In this document: piece after piece, positions 25,719-34,532 of the stretch
Layout: the number at the start of each line of letters is the position of its first letter
How positions within the stretch are numbered: the first letter of the stretch is position 1
Assembly: GCF_000293785.1 (NCBI RefSeq)
Contig: NZ_AKZI01000043.1
Location: 1 to 54,848 of the forward strand
Direction of reading: 5' to 3'
Length of the DNA: 54,848 nt
From: Rhodovulum sp. PH10
Lineage (GTDB): Bacteria > Pseudomonadota > Alphaproteobacteria > Rhizobiales > Xanthobacteraceae
Notes under the pieces: model-generated
Seen by the model: the letters and a program-made list of their open reading frames with translations, nothing else
The model's database searches: none
Told to the model about the DNA's origin: nothing
Made by a program: the position numbers and the translations under genes

Positions 25719-26442
25719 GATACGCCCTCTCCACCTCGGGATTGCGCATCACCTCGACCGGGTCGCCGTCGGCGATCTTGCGGCCCGACACCAGCACCAC
25801 GAGACGCTGCGAGAAGCGCATCACCGCGCTCATGATGTGCTCGATCAGGATGACGGTGATGCCCGCCTCGACCAGCCGGATCAGCAGCGCGACGATGTCG
25901 TCCACTTCCGATTGCGACAGGCCGGCCATCGCCTCGTCGGCGATCAGCAGGCGCGGCTCGGCGGCCAGCGCACGGGCGAGCTCGAGCTTGCGCATGTCGA
26001 CCTGTGTCAGATCGCGCGGAAAACTTCTCGCACGCTCGGTGAGCGCCATGCTCTCCAGAACCGCGGCGACGCGCTCGCCGATCTCGCGCTCGGAGAGGCG
26101 CCGCCCGCGCCGCGACCCGGCGGCATAGAGCAGCGGCACGCGCACATTGTCGGCCACCGTCATGCTGGCGAACGGGCGCGGCAGCTGAAAGCTGCGGGCG
26201 AGGCCGAGCCGCGTGCGCTGGTGCGGGCCGAGGCCGGCGAGATCGCGGCCGGCGAAGCGCACCGTGCCGGTCTCGTGCACCAGCGTGCCGGAGAGGCAGT
26301 TCACCAGCGTGCTCTTGCCGGAGCCGTTCGGCCCGATCAGGCCGACCCGCTCGCCGGCGGCGATCGTCAGGCCGACCGCGTCGAGCGCGATGAATCCGCC
26401 GAACCGCTTGCCGACCTGGTCGACCTCGAGAAGCGTCTCCAT
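25708..26442 (-). CDS. livG: Branched-chain-type ABC transporter ATPase LivG
   Basis: A 244-aa ATP-binding subunit. Walker A is GPNGSGKST; the LivG-type ABC signature region is FPRDLTQVDMRKLELARAL, in which the usual LSYGQ is replaced by LTQVD, an unusual signature; Walker B is LLIADEAMAGL, with Ala-Met in place of the more common PxA. The start METLLEVDQ matches the family; it lies 76 bases inside the end of livM. The weak signature might lower ATPase efficiency. Confidence 0.88.
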   Translation of the reverse strand: METLLEVDQVGKRFGGFIALDAVGLTIAAGERVGLIGPNGSGKSTLVNCLSGTLVHETGTVRFAGRDLAGLGPHQRTRLGLARSFQLPRPFASMTVADNVRVPLLYAAGSRRGRRLSEREIGERVAAVLESMALTERARSFPRDLTQVDMRKLELARALAAEPRLLIADEAMAGLSQSEVDDIVALLIRLVEAGITVILIEHIMSAVMRFSQRLVVLVSGRKIADGDPVEVMRNPEVERAYLGQ

Positions 26443-27395
26443 CCCTGTCCGTCCCGACCGAAGAGCGATTGCCACAGGCCGACGATGCCGTTCGGGGCGA
26501 CGATCACGAACCCGACCAGCAACAGGCCGACGATGAGGAGATTGACCGCCGAGGAGATGGTGACGGTCGCGATCTGCTGCAGCGAGCCGAGCAGCACGGC
26601 GCCGATCAGCGGCCCGGCCCAGTGGGTGGTGCCGCCGATCATCGGCATCGCGATGGCGTTGACGGCATAGGGCAGGCCGAACGCCGAGTGCGGCTCGATA
26701 TAGCCGATGTAATAAGGAAACGGCGCGCCGGCCATGCCCATCAGGGCGCCCGACAGCGTGGTGGCGATCAGCTTGAGTCTCAGCGTCGGCACACCGACCG
26801 ATTCGGCGGCGACCTCGTCGTCGCGGATCGCGGCGAGCCCGGTGCCGAGCTTGGAGCGCTCGATCGTCCGTGCGGCGATCAGCGCGCCGGCGGCCAGCAC
26901 CAGCATCACCAGCACCAGATACTGAATGTAAGTGAGGCCGGGGATCGGCGCGAGCGCCGGGCGGATGATGTAGGCGCCGCGCGAACCGCCGAGAAAATGC
27001 CAGTTCACTACGACGGTCTGCAGCACCACGGCGAGCGCCAGCGTGGCGATCGAGAAGAAGGCGCCGCGCAGCCGCAACGTGAGATAGCCCATGCCGAGCC
27101 CGAGCAGCCCGGCGACCACCGCGGCGATCATCACCAGCACCGGGATCGGCAGCGGATAGGCCTTGTGAAAGAACACCGAGGTGTAGGCGCCGACCGCGAA
27201 GAACGCCGCACTGCCGAAATTCACGTAGCCGGTGTAGCCGCCGAGGATGTTCCAGGCGGTGGCGAGCACGACGAACTGCAGCACCGTGTAGCCGGCGAAC
27301 AGGAGATAATCGCTGCCGGATGCCACCGCGAGTGCGAACAGCGCGGCTGCGACGGCGGCGACGAGCGTGACGAACAGCGAGGTGCGCATCGTCAC
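26367..27395 (-). CDS. livM: Branched-chain-type ABC transporter permease LivM
   Basis: A 342-aa inner-membrane permease with about ten hydrophobic segments; GGYTGYVNFGSAAFFAVGAY is the family hallmark, and the EAA-like loop IRDDEVAAESVGV is present. After the normal C-terminus (WQSLFGRDGQGW) the frame continues for ~22 Ser/Arg-rich residues (RSTRSASGSADSSRSTRSA) that are only the out-of-frame reading of livG, so the stop seems to have been lost or shifted. It overlaps livH by four bases. Confidence 0.9.
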   Translation of the reverse strand: MTMRTSLFVTLVAAVAAALFALAVASGSDYLLFAGYTVLQFVVLATAWNILGGYTGYVNFGSAAFFAVGAYTSVFFHKAYPLPIPVLVMIAAVVAGLLGLGMGYLTLRLRGAFFSIATLALAVVLQTVVVNWHFLGGSRGAYIIRPALAPIPGLTYIQYLVLVMLVLAAGALIAARTIERSKLGTGLAAIRDDEVAAESVGVPTLRLKLIATTLSGALMGMAGAPFPYYIGYIEPHSAFGLPYAVNAIAMPMIGGTTHWAGPLIGAVLLGSLQQIATVTISSAVNLLIVGLLLVGFVIVAPNGIVGLWQSLFGRDGQGWRRFSRSTRSASGSADSSRSTRSA

Positions 27396-28264
27396 CGTCC
27401 GAACAGGCCGGCGGGCCGCACGGCGAGCGTGATCAGCAACAGGCCGAAGGCGATCGCCGGCGCCCAGGAGGGACCGTAAAAGGTGGAGGTGAAGCTCTCG
27501 ACGACGCCGAGCAGCACGGCGGCGGCGAGCGTGCCGGGCAGGCTGCCGAGCCCGCCGAGCACGCAGATCGCAAACACGCGGCCGATATATTCACGCCCGA
27601 TCGACGGCTCGATCGGCTGGATCACGATGAGGAAGGCACCGGCCATCGCGCAGGTGGCGACCGACACCGCGAAGGCGATGCGGCGCACCCGCACCGGATC
27701 GATCGCCAACAGCTTCAACGCCAGCGGATCCTGCGCCACCGCCATCACCGCGCGGCCGAGAAAGGTGCGCGAGAGCAGGAGCTGAAGCGCGGCGAGCATG
27801 GCGAGCGAGACCAGGAACGGCACCAGCATGCGCAGCGGAAGCTGCACCGGCCCGAGATCGATCGAGCCTTCGCCATAGGCCGCGTCGACGGTGCGATAGT
27901 CGACGCCGAAGCCGAGGATCAGCCCGACCTCGGCGATGAACAAAAGGCCGAAGAAGAAGGCGAGGCCGCGCAGCGAATCCTCTCCGCGCCGCTCGAACGA
28001 CGCATAATAGACCTGGTAGACGAGGGCGCCGAGCGCATAGAAGGCCGGCAGCACCAGCACGCCGGCGAGGATCGGGTCGAGGCCGAACGCGGTGTTGAGG
28101 GTGTAGGCGGCGTAGGAGCCGAGAATCACGAAGGCCGGGTGGGCGATGTTGACGATGTCGAGAATCCCGAACGAGATCGAGATGCCGGCCGTCACCGCGG
28201 CATAGAAGCCGCCGAGCAGCAGCCCGGCGGTCAGCGCGTTCAGGACCAGATCGAGCGACGGCAT
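27392..28264 (-). CDS. livH: Branched-chain-type ABC transporter permease LivH
   Basis: A 290-aa inner-membrane permease, first gene of livHMGF. ISISFGILDIVNIAHPAF and the loop AVAQDPLALKLLAIDPVRV are typical of LivH. GAGGTG precedes the chosen ATG by five bases; a longer reading from 28303 is less likely. Order livH-livM-livG-livF with overlaps of 4, 76 and 11 bases indicates one operon. The usual periplasmic binding protein gene is not in or next to the operon. Confidence 0.92.
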   Translation of the reverse strand: MPSLDLVLNALTAGLLLGGFYAAVTAGISISFGILDIVNIAHPAFVILGSYAAYTLNTAFGLDPILAGVLVLPAFYALGALVYQVYYASFERRGEDSLRGLAFFFGLLFIAEVGLILGFGVDYRTVDAAYGEGSIDLGPVQLPLRMLVPFLVSLAMLAALQLLLSRTFLGRAVMAVAQDPLALKLLAIDPVRVRRIAFAVSVATCAMAGAFLIVIQPIEPSIGREYIGRVFAICVLGGLGSLPGTLAAAVLLGVVESFTSTFYGPSWAPAIAFGLLLITLAVRPAGLFGR

Positions 28265-28620
28265 GCCCACCTCGCGGCGACGAGCGACGATCGCCGGGCG
28301 CACGACCGAGCGGTCGCGGCGCGGCGGACGTGATGCTGGCGAACGGATGTCGTGCCGGGCCGGTGTGCGGTCCGCCTCGCCTCTCCGAACGTTTCCTCGG
28401 GTCGCGCCGGCTTGTCAGGTCGGTCGCGACGTTATGATGTCCCCGCTCGTTATCGGCAGGGATTGTCGTATCGTGAGAAGGAGTGTGCAGGAACGGATGC
28501 GGCTTGGCTAGAGCAGATTTGCATGCAAGGCGACGTCGACGTGTTTGCGCGCCGCACGTCGCACGTCCCACCTCGCAAGTCGCTCGGCGCCGAGGGCCTC
28601 GCGGCTCGGCGACGGCCGTG
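28265..28620. other. Gene-free region upstream of livHMGF
   Basis: About 355 bases with no supported gene. It should contain the livH promoter (minus strand). Short perfect palindromes are present, TTGCATGCAA and ACGTCGACGT near 28517-28541, candidate regulator sites but not assignable to a known protein. Confidence 0.4.
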
Positions 28621-29142
28621 TCAGGCCGCCGCTCCCTGGCGCGTCTCGGGCAGCGGCAGCGGCGGATTGGCGCTGCGCTTGCGCTCGATCGTGAGAAACA
28701 CCAGATCGGCGTCGCCGATGTTCTGCAGGTCGTGCACCTTGGAGGCGCCGGCGGCATAGGTCTCGTGCCGCGTCTCGCCGGCCTCGTAGCCGTACTCCGC
28801 CGTGGTGCCGTCCATGATGTGCTGGCGTCCGTGGCCGCCGGTCACCGAGGTCCAGGAATAGTCGAGCACGTGGCGGTGGAAGCCGACCCGCTCGCCGGGC
28901 GCGAGCTTGATCATCCAGATGCGCAGCCCGTCGGTCTCGGCGAGCAGATACTGGCCGACCCGCCCGTCCGGCTGTCGCGCCTCCTGCTCGAACTCGCGCC
29001 GGATCGCGTCCGGCCACGGGCTGCGGTCGATCCGGTCGGTCGGCTTCTCGAGCATCGTCTGCCGGTCGTTCGCGTTGCTCGCATACGTTGTATTCACGGA
29101 CGGCGTGTTCGTGGACGTCGTGTTCGCGGACGATGTGTTCAT
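28621..29142 (-). CDS. Cupin-fold protein with Asn/Thr-rich N-terminus
   Basis: A 173-aa protein. The cupin core runs from about residue 60: LAPGERVGFHRHVLDYSWTS carries the metal His pair, with HGRQH and ETRHETY further on. The first ~25 residues are a low-complexity Asn/Thr/Ser stretch (NTTSTNTPSVNTTYASNAND) encoded by degenerate repeats of GTGTTCGTGGACG type. GGAGG six bases before the ATG supports this start. Substrate unknown. Gene order suggests involvement with the neighbouring acid-metabolising enzymes. Confidence 0.78.
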   Translation of the reverse strand: MNTSSANTTSTNTPSVNTTYASNANDRQTMLEKPTDRIDRSPWPDAIRREFEQEARQPDGRVGQYLLAETDGLRIWMIKLAPGERVGFHRHVLDYSWTSVTGGHGRQHIMDGTTAEYGYEAGETRHETYAAGASKVHDLQNIGDADLVFLTIERKRSANPPLPLPETRQGAAA

Positions 29143-29338
29143 GGGCGACCTCCAGCGTCGAGCCGGTCCCCGTGCCCCATGGGTTCGATATAGGAACGAA
29201 CGACGGAGAAAAAACGACGGCGCCGACCCGTCGGTTTTTTTCGCGACGGGCCGGCGCGGATGTCGTGCGGCGATGCAACGGGTGAAGCGCCCCACGGGCG
29301 CCGTTCGGACAGCCGTGCGGCGCTGCTGGAGAAAAGGC

Positions 29339-30346
29339 TCAGGCTTTCGCGGACTTGCGCCGACCCTTGCCGGCCGCTGTGCCGGACGATTTGGCTCCGG
29401 AAGTGCTTGCGGCGGACGATGTGGCAGCGGCCTTGCGGCCCTTGCGGGCGGCCGGCGTCCGCGTCACCCCCGCGAGCTTTTCGAGCACCGTGCACACCGC
29501 GGCGGTGTCCTGCAGGCCGAGCCCCATCGAGCGGGCGGCGGCATAGATCGGCAGGGTCGCGGTGAAGGTCGGGGCCGCCACGCCGAGCGTCTCGACGAAC
29601 TGGCCGATCACGTCCATGTCCTTCTTGAAGAGCTGGATCTTCATGGTGGCCGGCTCGTAGCTGTCGGCCGCCATCATCGGCGCGCGCACCTCGAACATGC
29701 GCGACGTGCCGGCCCCGGCCTTGATCACGTCGCACACCATCTTCGGGTCGAGCCCGGCCTTCATGCCGAGCACCATCGCCTCCGCGCTCACCACGTTGTG
29801 CACCGCGACGAGCAGATTGGCGATGTACTTCATGCGGCTGCCGTTGCCGAACGCGCCGAGGTCGTACATCTCGCGGGCGAAGCCGAGAAACACCGGCTTC
29901 ATCTTGGCGATCGCCTTGCTGTCGCCGGAGGCCAGCACGACCAGATCCTTCACCGCCGCCTGCGCGCCGGTGCCGCTCATCGGCGTGTCGAGCAGCGTGT
30001 GGCCGGCCTCGTGCAGCGCCGCTTCCGCCGCCGCCTTGTCCTCCAGCGTGAAGGTCGAGGCCTCGGCGATCACCCTCGGCGGCAGCTCGGCTGCGACGAT
30101 CGCGGCGACCACGTCCTGCAGCGCCTTCGGGCTCGGCAGGCTGGTGATCAGCATCGGCGCGGCCTCCGCCACCGCGGCGATCTCGCTCACCGTGGTGACG
30201 CCGGCCCGCGCCAGCGCGCGCCGCCGGGCGGGATCGATGTCGAAGCCGACCACCTCGAAGCCGGAGCCGACCAAATTCTTGGCGAACGCGCCGCCCATGA
30301 TGCCGAGGCCGATCACCCCGACCGCGCTTTTCGCCCGACCCGCCAT
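29339..30346 (-). CDS. Beta-hydroxyacid dehydrogenase family (NAD(P)-dependent)
   Basis: A 335-aa enzyme of the 3-hydroxyisobutyrate / tartronate semialdehyde reductase family. The N-terminal Rossmann motif is GVIGLGIMGGAFAKNL; the substrate loop is DTPMSGTGAQAAVKD; the catalytic Lys lies in GNGSRMKYIANLL. It should oxidise a beta-hydroxyacid (or reduce the semialdehyde). The last ~40 residues are a Lys/Ala/Ser-rich tail not found in the family core (KGRKAAATSSAAS and so on), resembling histone H1-like tails. Divergent from the GlcG-like gene. Confidence 0.9.
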   Translation of the reverse strand: MAGRAKSAVGVIGLGIMGGAFAKNLVGSGFEVVGFDIDPARRRALARAGVTTVSEIAAVAEAAPMLITSLPSPKALQDVVAAIVAAELPPRVIAEASTFTLEDKAAAEAALHEAGHTLLDTPMSGTGAQAAVKDLVVLASGDSKAIAKMKPVFLGFAREMYDLGAFGNGSRMKYIANLLVAVHNVVSAEAMVLGMKAGLDPKMVCDVIKAGAGTSRMFEVRAPMMAADSYEPATMKIQLFKKDMDVIGQFVETLGVAAPTFTATLPIYAAARSMGLGLQDTAAVCTVLEKLAGVTRTPAARKGRKAAATSSAASTSGAKSSGTAAGKGRRKSAKA

Positions 30347-30489
30347 GTGATGCTCCGTTGCTGCAGGATTTGCGACGAGATTGTGGTTCCTCGACGCTAT
30401 ACGGCGACTCGTCCGGCTTTCAAGGGTGCTTTCTATGCGTGAGGCGATCGCCTAACGTGCTGCATGCTCAAGGCACGGGAGAGGACACC

Positions 30490-30933
30490 ATGACATCCGT
30501 CACGCTGGCGCAGGCGAGCATCATCGTCGACGCGGCTCTCGCCGAGGGACGCAGGACGAAGTGCGATCCGCTCACCGTCGTCGTGCTCGATGCGGGCGGC
30601 CACGTGGTGGCGGCCAAGCGCGAGGACGGTGCCGGCATCATGCGGTTCGAGGTGGCGTTCGGCAAGGCGTGGGGCGCGCTCGGCATGGGGTTCGGCTCGC
30701 GCGAATATCTGGAGCGGTCGAAGGTCAATCCGTCGTTCGTCGCGGCGCTGATGGCGGCGAGCGGCGGGCGGGTGGTGCCGGTGCCGTCCGGCGTGCTGAT
30801 CCGCGACGCGGCGGGCGCGGTGATCGGCGCGGTCGGCATCTCGGGCGACACCTCCGATCGCGACGAGGCGTGCGCGATCCCGGCGGTGACGGCGGCCGGC
30901 CTGACGCCCGATCCGGGCGGCGCCCCGCGCTGA
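30490..30933 (+). CDS. GlcG/HbpS family heme-degrading-like protein
   Basis: A 147-aa protein of the GlcG/HbpS/DUF336 family. Landmarks: LTVVVLDAGGHVVAAKREDG near the start, the central KAWGALGMG, and GGRVVPVPSGVLIRD. Members sit in glycolate and other hydroxyacid loci (glcG) and as binding accessory proteins; enzymatic activity is unproven. The open frame upstream is not conserved and the ATG is preceded by GGGAGAGGA. It neighbours the hydroxyacid dehydrogenases, which fits a supporting role there. Confidence 0.88.
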   Translation: MTSVTLAQASIIVDAALAEGRRTKCDPLTVVVLDAGGHVVAAKREDGAGIMRFEVAFGKAWGALGMGFGSREYLERSKVNPSFVAALMAASGGRVVPVPSGVLIRDAAGAVIGAVGISGDTSDRDEACAIPAVTAAGLTPDPGGAPR

Positions 30934-31446
30934 CCGGCTCGCGCGAGCGCGAGCACGAACACGAGCGTGCGACGCTGCGCGTGCGGAGCTCCGGCGCCGC
31001 CGCGCACTTTCGCTTCTTCCTCTTCTTTGTCTCTTTATCTTCTTTGTCGCTTTTTTATCTGAAGGCGGGATCGCTGCGCCGCGGCATCCGCGGCGGCGCG
31101 GAAATCGTCGACAGTGCTGCTGCACCGTCGACATGCCCGCCTCCGCCCGCCTCCCCACCGCGTCGCCGGTACGGGGTGCACGATGCGGTTGCCGGTTGCC
31201 GCAGGGCGGTCTCCGGCCGGCATCGTCGCTGTGCAGTTGCGAAAGAAATCGAGCGGGGCCGGTCGGGCACCTCGTGCGGGGCGTTGCGTTTCGCAGGGGA
31301 GGCATATGCCGGAACGGGCCTTCAATTCACTTTGACGGGTGCTAGAGTTCCCCCGCTTCTCGCCGAGCGCGGCGGCTCGCTCCGGCCCGTCCGCATTGTC
31401 TCCGAAGTCCCTTCCCGGCGTCGTCGCCTTTGCAATGGAACATCGC
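30934..31446 (+). other. Gene-free region with a polypyrimidine tract
   Basis: About 510 bases with no supported gene. Positions 31008-31060 are almost pure pyrimidine (CTTCTTCCTCTTCTTTGTCT and so on), striking in GC-rich, mixed DNA. The remainder is ordinary, and the promoter of the dehydrogenase that follows should be in it. Confidence 0.5.
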
Positions 31447-32430
31447 ATGCGCCCGCGGATCTTCGTCACACAACCCATCGCTCCGCACGGCCTCGACCGG
31501 ATGCGTGCCGTCGCCGACGTGGAGGTTCATCCCGATGCCACCGCGCCGATCGCCAAGGCGTCGATGATCGAGGGGGTCAAGCGGGCGGACTATCTGGTCT
31601 GCCTGATGCACGACAAGGTGGATGCCGAGACGATCGCCGCCAACCCGAATCTCAAGGGCGTGATCAGCATGGCGATCCATCCGCAGCTGATCGACGTGAA
31701 GGCGCTGGAGGCGCGCAACATCCCGCTCACGGTGATCCCGCCGATGGTGAGCGAGGCGACCGCCGACATGGCGATGGCGCTGATCCTCGCCTGCGGGCGG
31801 CGCGTGCTGGAAGGCGACCGCTTGCTGCGCTCGGGCATCTATCCGGGCGGCCAGTCGAACTATCTCGCCGGCCTCGGCATCACCGGCAAGACGATCGGCC
31901 TGATCGGCGGCGGCGGCCGCATCGGCAAGCTGGTGGCCAAGCGCTGCAACGGCTTCGACATGAAGGTTTTGTACTCGACGCCGCGGCGGAAGTCGGAGGC
32001 CGAGGAGCGCGAGGCCGGCATCACCTACGCGACCATCGACGACCTGCTGCGCCAGTCCGACATCGTATCGATGCACTCGCCGCTGCGCGACGACACCTAT
32101 CATCAGATCGGCGATCGCGAGTTCGGCCTGATGAAGCCGACCGCCTATTTCGTCAACACCTCGCGCGGTCCGATCGTCGACGAGACGGCGCTGGTGCGCG
32201 CGCTGCAGAACAAGACGATCGCCGGCGCCGGCCTCGACGTGTTCGAGCACGAGCCGAACGTGCCGCCGGCGCTGCTGGTGATGCCGAACGTCGTTCTGAC
32301 GCCGCACCTCGGCAGCGCGGTGCTCGATCTGCGCATCGAGATGGCGGAAATCGTCGCGAGCAACGCGATCGCGCTGATCGAGGGCAGGACCCCGCCGAAC
32401 CTGTTCGACTTCGCGGGGCCGGTCACCTGA
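31447..32430 (+). CDS. D-2-hydroxyacid dehydrogenase family protein (1)
   Basis: A 327-aa NAD-dependent enzyme. Rossmann motif GLIGGGGRIGKLVAK; catalytic Arg in NTSRGPIVDE; the Glu in HEPNVPP; the catalytic His in LTPHLGSAV. The GGGGRIG form of the dinucleotide motif is intact. It reduces 2-oxoacids or oxidises D-2-hydroxyacids; substrate not evident. The ATG of MRPRIFVTQ is preceded by GGA; MEHRMRP at 31435 is an alternative start. It is followed after 116 bases by a second, different 2-hydroxyacid dehydrogenase gene on the same strand. Confidence 0.9.
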   Translation: MRPRIFVTQPIAPHGLDRMRAVADVEVHPDATAPIAKASMIEGVKRADYLVCLMHDKVDAETIAANPNLKGVISMAIHPQLIDVKALEARNIPLTVIPPMVSEATADMAMALILACGRRVLEGDRLLRSGIYPGGQSNYLAGLGITGKTIGLIGGGGRIGKLVAKRCNGFDMKVLYSTPRRKSEAEEREAGITYATIDDLLRQSDIVSMHSPLRDDTYHQIGDREFGLMKPTAYFVNTSRGPIVDETALVRALQNKTIAGAGLDVFEHEPNVPPALLVMPNVVLTPHLGSAVLDLRIEMAEIVASNAIALIEGRTPPNLFDFAGPVT

Positions 32431-32546
32431 GGCCGGCCCGGCCGGCCGCTCGGCACCCGCCGCGGCCGGTCTCCTGAAGCTCGAGACGCCCGGCTCGTGT
32501 CTTCCGGGCAAGCGGCCGAGCGGCCGTTCAATCCGGAGCCGATCTC

Positions 32547-33506
32547 ATGAGCAAGACCCTGATCGTCGTCACCGACAGCCCGTTTCCCTCGCTCGATCCC
32601 GCCAAGGAGGCGCTCGCCCGCCTCGATGCCGAGGTCGTGCAGGCGAAAAGCCCGTCGGCCGAGGACATTCTCGCCGTCGCCCGCGACGCGGACGGCATCC
32701 TCGTGACCTATGCCAAGCTGACCGGCGACCTTTTGCGCCAGTGCAAGAAGCTGAAGGTGATCGGCCGGTTCGGCCTCGGCGTCGACAATATCGACACCGC
32801 GACGGCGAAGGAGCTCGGCATCGTCGTCACCTATGTGCCGGACTACTGCCTGCACGAGGTGTCCGACCACGCCGCCGCGCTGATGCTGACGCTCGCGCGA
32901 AAAATCCCGATCGCCAATGCGCGCGTGCAGTCCGGCCACTGGGAGATGCCGGTGGTGGTGCCGCTGCGCCGCTTCAACACGCAGACGGTCGGCTTGATCG
33001 GCTTCGGCGGCATTCCGCGCAACGTCGCGCCGAAGATGCAGGCGTTCGGCTTCGAGGTGATCGCCAACGATCCCTTCCTGCCGAAGGAGGTGTTCGAGAA
33101 GGCGAACGTCGAGAGCGTCTCGCTCGACGAGCTGTATGCCCGCGCCGACCTGATCTCGGTACACGCGCCGCTGCTGCCGGCGACCCGCGGTCTGGTCAAC
33201 GACGACGCCTTCGCCAAGATGAAGGACGGCGTGATGATCGTGAACACCGCGCGTGGCCCGCTGATCGACGAGGCGGCGCTGGTGCGCGCGCTCGATTCCG
33301 GCAAGGTCGCGGCCGCCGGCCTCGACGTCGTCACCACCGAGCCGCTGCCGAAGGATTCGCCGCTGCTCGGCCGCCCGAACGTCGTGCTGACGCCGCACAC
33401 CGGCTTCTATTCGGTCGAGGCGCTGCTCGAGCTCGAGACCAAGTGCGCCAAGGACGTCGCCTCGGTGCTCGCCGGCGAGAAGCCGGTCTATCCCGTCAAG
33501 ATGTGA
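32547..33506 (+). CDS. D-2-hydroxyacid dehydrogenase family protein (2), CtBP-like
   Basis: A 319-aa protein closest in pattern to the CtBP/PGDH group. The catalytic Arg is in NTARGPLIDE, the Glu in TTEPLPK and the His in LTPHTGFYS. The dinucleotide motif is GLIGFGGIPRNVAPK: the third glycine of GxGxxG has become proline, which should disturb NAD binding. Either cofactor binding has altered or the protein has lost activity. SD-like GGAG precedes the ATG. Co-directional with the previous gene. Confidence 0.88.
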   Translation: MSKTLIVVTDSPFPSLDPAKEALARLDAEVVQAKSPSAEDILAVARDADGILVTYAKLTGDLLRQCKKLKVIGRFGLGVDNIDTATAKELGIVVTYVPDYCLHEVSDHAAALMLTLARKIPIANARVQSGHWEMPVVVPLRRFNTQTVGLIGFGGIPRNVAPKMQAFGFEVIANDPFLPKEVFEKANVESVSLDELYARADLISVHAPLLPATRGLVNDDAFAKMKDGVMIVNTARGPLIDEAALVRALDSGKVAAAGLDVVTTEPLPKDSPLLGRPNVVLTPHTGFYSVEALLELETKCAKDVASVLAGEKPVYPVKM

Positions 33507-33540
33507 GTCCACCTCTCAGCCATGGGTGACTCCTCCCGCT

Positions 33541-33565
33541 CGTGCCCGGCCTCGCGCCGGGCACG
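33541..33565 (+). terminator. Hairpin after the second hydroxyacid dehydrogenase
   Basis: CGTGCCCGGC and GCCGGGCACG are perfect ten-base arms with a five-base loop, 34 bases after the stop. It lacks a T tract. Just beyond, GGGACTCGTCCC occurs twice (a short dyad), the second followed by TGCTTTT. Confidence 0.5.
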
Positions 33566-33652
33566 ATGCGTTTCGGGGGGACTCGTCCCCGAGGGACTCG
33601 TCCCTGCTTTTCGCGTACGGCGATGCGGATTCGCCGTGCGTTCGTCCGGCCT

Positions 33653-33689
33653 CATGGTGAGGTGCGAGCGCAGCGAGCCTCGAACCATG
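33653..33689. repeat. Extragenic palindromic (REP-like) element, copy 2
   Basis: CATGGTGAGG faces CCTCGAACCATG across GTGCGAGCGCAGCGAG, whose inner GCGAGCGC/GCGCAGCGAG pairs as well. Variant of the same element as at 19-65, with CATGGT arms. Confidence 0.6.
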
Positions 33690-33717
33690 GGGACGCCAGG
33701 ACCAGGACGAAACCGGA

Positions 33718-34500
33718 TCAGTCCGCCGTCCAGCCGCCGTCGAGCATCAAGGCGGAGCCGGTCATCAGCGCCGAGGCGTCGGAGGCGAGAAACAGGATGG
33801 CGCCGGTCACGTCGTCGAGCGTGCCGATGCGGCGCAGCTTGATCTTTTTCAGCACCTCGTCACGAAAGGCGCCGTCGCTCCAGAACGATTCCGTCATCGG
33901 CGTCTCGAGAAAGGTCGGGCCGATCGAGTTGACGCGCACGCCGTGCGGACCGAGCTCGACCGCCATCGCCTTGGTGAAGCCCTCCACCGCGTGCTTGCTC
34001 GCGCAATAGACCGAGCGGCGCGCGGCGCCGACGTGACCCATCTGCGAGGAGAGGTTTATGATCGAGCCGCGCCGCTTCTCGGCGACCAGCCGCAGCCCGA
34101 CCTCGCGGGCGAGGAAGAAGGCCGCGCGCACATTGAGCGAAAAAATCTGGTCGAAGTCCTCGACCGTGACGTCCTCGAGCAGCGCCGGCCGGTTCCTGCC
34201 GGCATTGTTGATCAGCACGTCGAACACCTCGCGCGCCGCGAGCGCGCGCTTCGTCGCGTCGAGGTCGGTGACGTCGAGCACCAGCGCCTCCGCCGATTGT
34301 CCGCGCTCGCAGATGGCGGCGGCCGCCGCCTCGATCTCGCCGGCGGTGCGGGCGACCAGCGTCACGTGGGCGCCGGCCTCGGCGAGCACCGAAGCGGCCG
34401 CGAGCCCGATGCCGCGCCCGGCGCCGGTGATCAGCGCGCGCTTGCCGTCGACGCGAAAGGAGGGAAGGGGAAGCAGCGGGAGGTCGGACGCGCGGGTCAT
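33718..34500 (-). CDS. Short-chain dehydrogenase/reductase (3-oxoacyl reductase-like)
   Basis: A 260-aa classical SDR. Cofactor motif TGAGRGIG near residue 25; NNAG in VLINNAGRN; catalytic Ser in NLSSQMG, Tyr and Lys in YCASK; the LDGGWTAD terminus is typical. NADP preference is suggested by Arg in VARTAGE. Substrate unknown; a sugar acid or hydroxyacid is plausible from context. Divergent from nothing: the cyclase gene lies behind it on the same strand, 308 bases upstream. Confidence 0.9.
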   Translation of the reverse strand: MTRASDLPLLPLPSFRVDGKRALITGAGRGIGLAAASVLAEAGAHVTLVARTAGEIEAAAAAICERGQSAEALVLDVTDLDATKRALAAREVFDVLINNAGRNRPALLEDVTVEDFDQIFSLNVRAAFFLAREVGLRLVAEKRRGSIINLSSQMGHVGAARRSVYCASKHAVEGFTKAMAVELGPHGVRVNSIGPTFLETPMTESFWSDGAFRDEVLKKIKLRRIGTLDDVTGAILFLASDASALMTGSALMLDGGWTAD

Positions 34501-34532
34501 GGTTTGTGGTTCGGATCGGTCGTTCGGGACGT

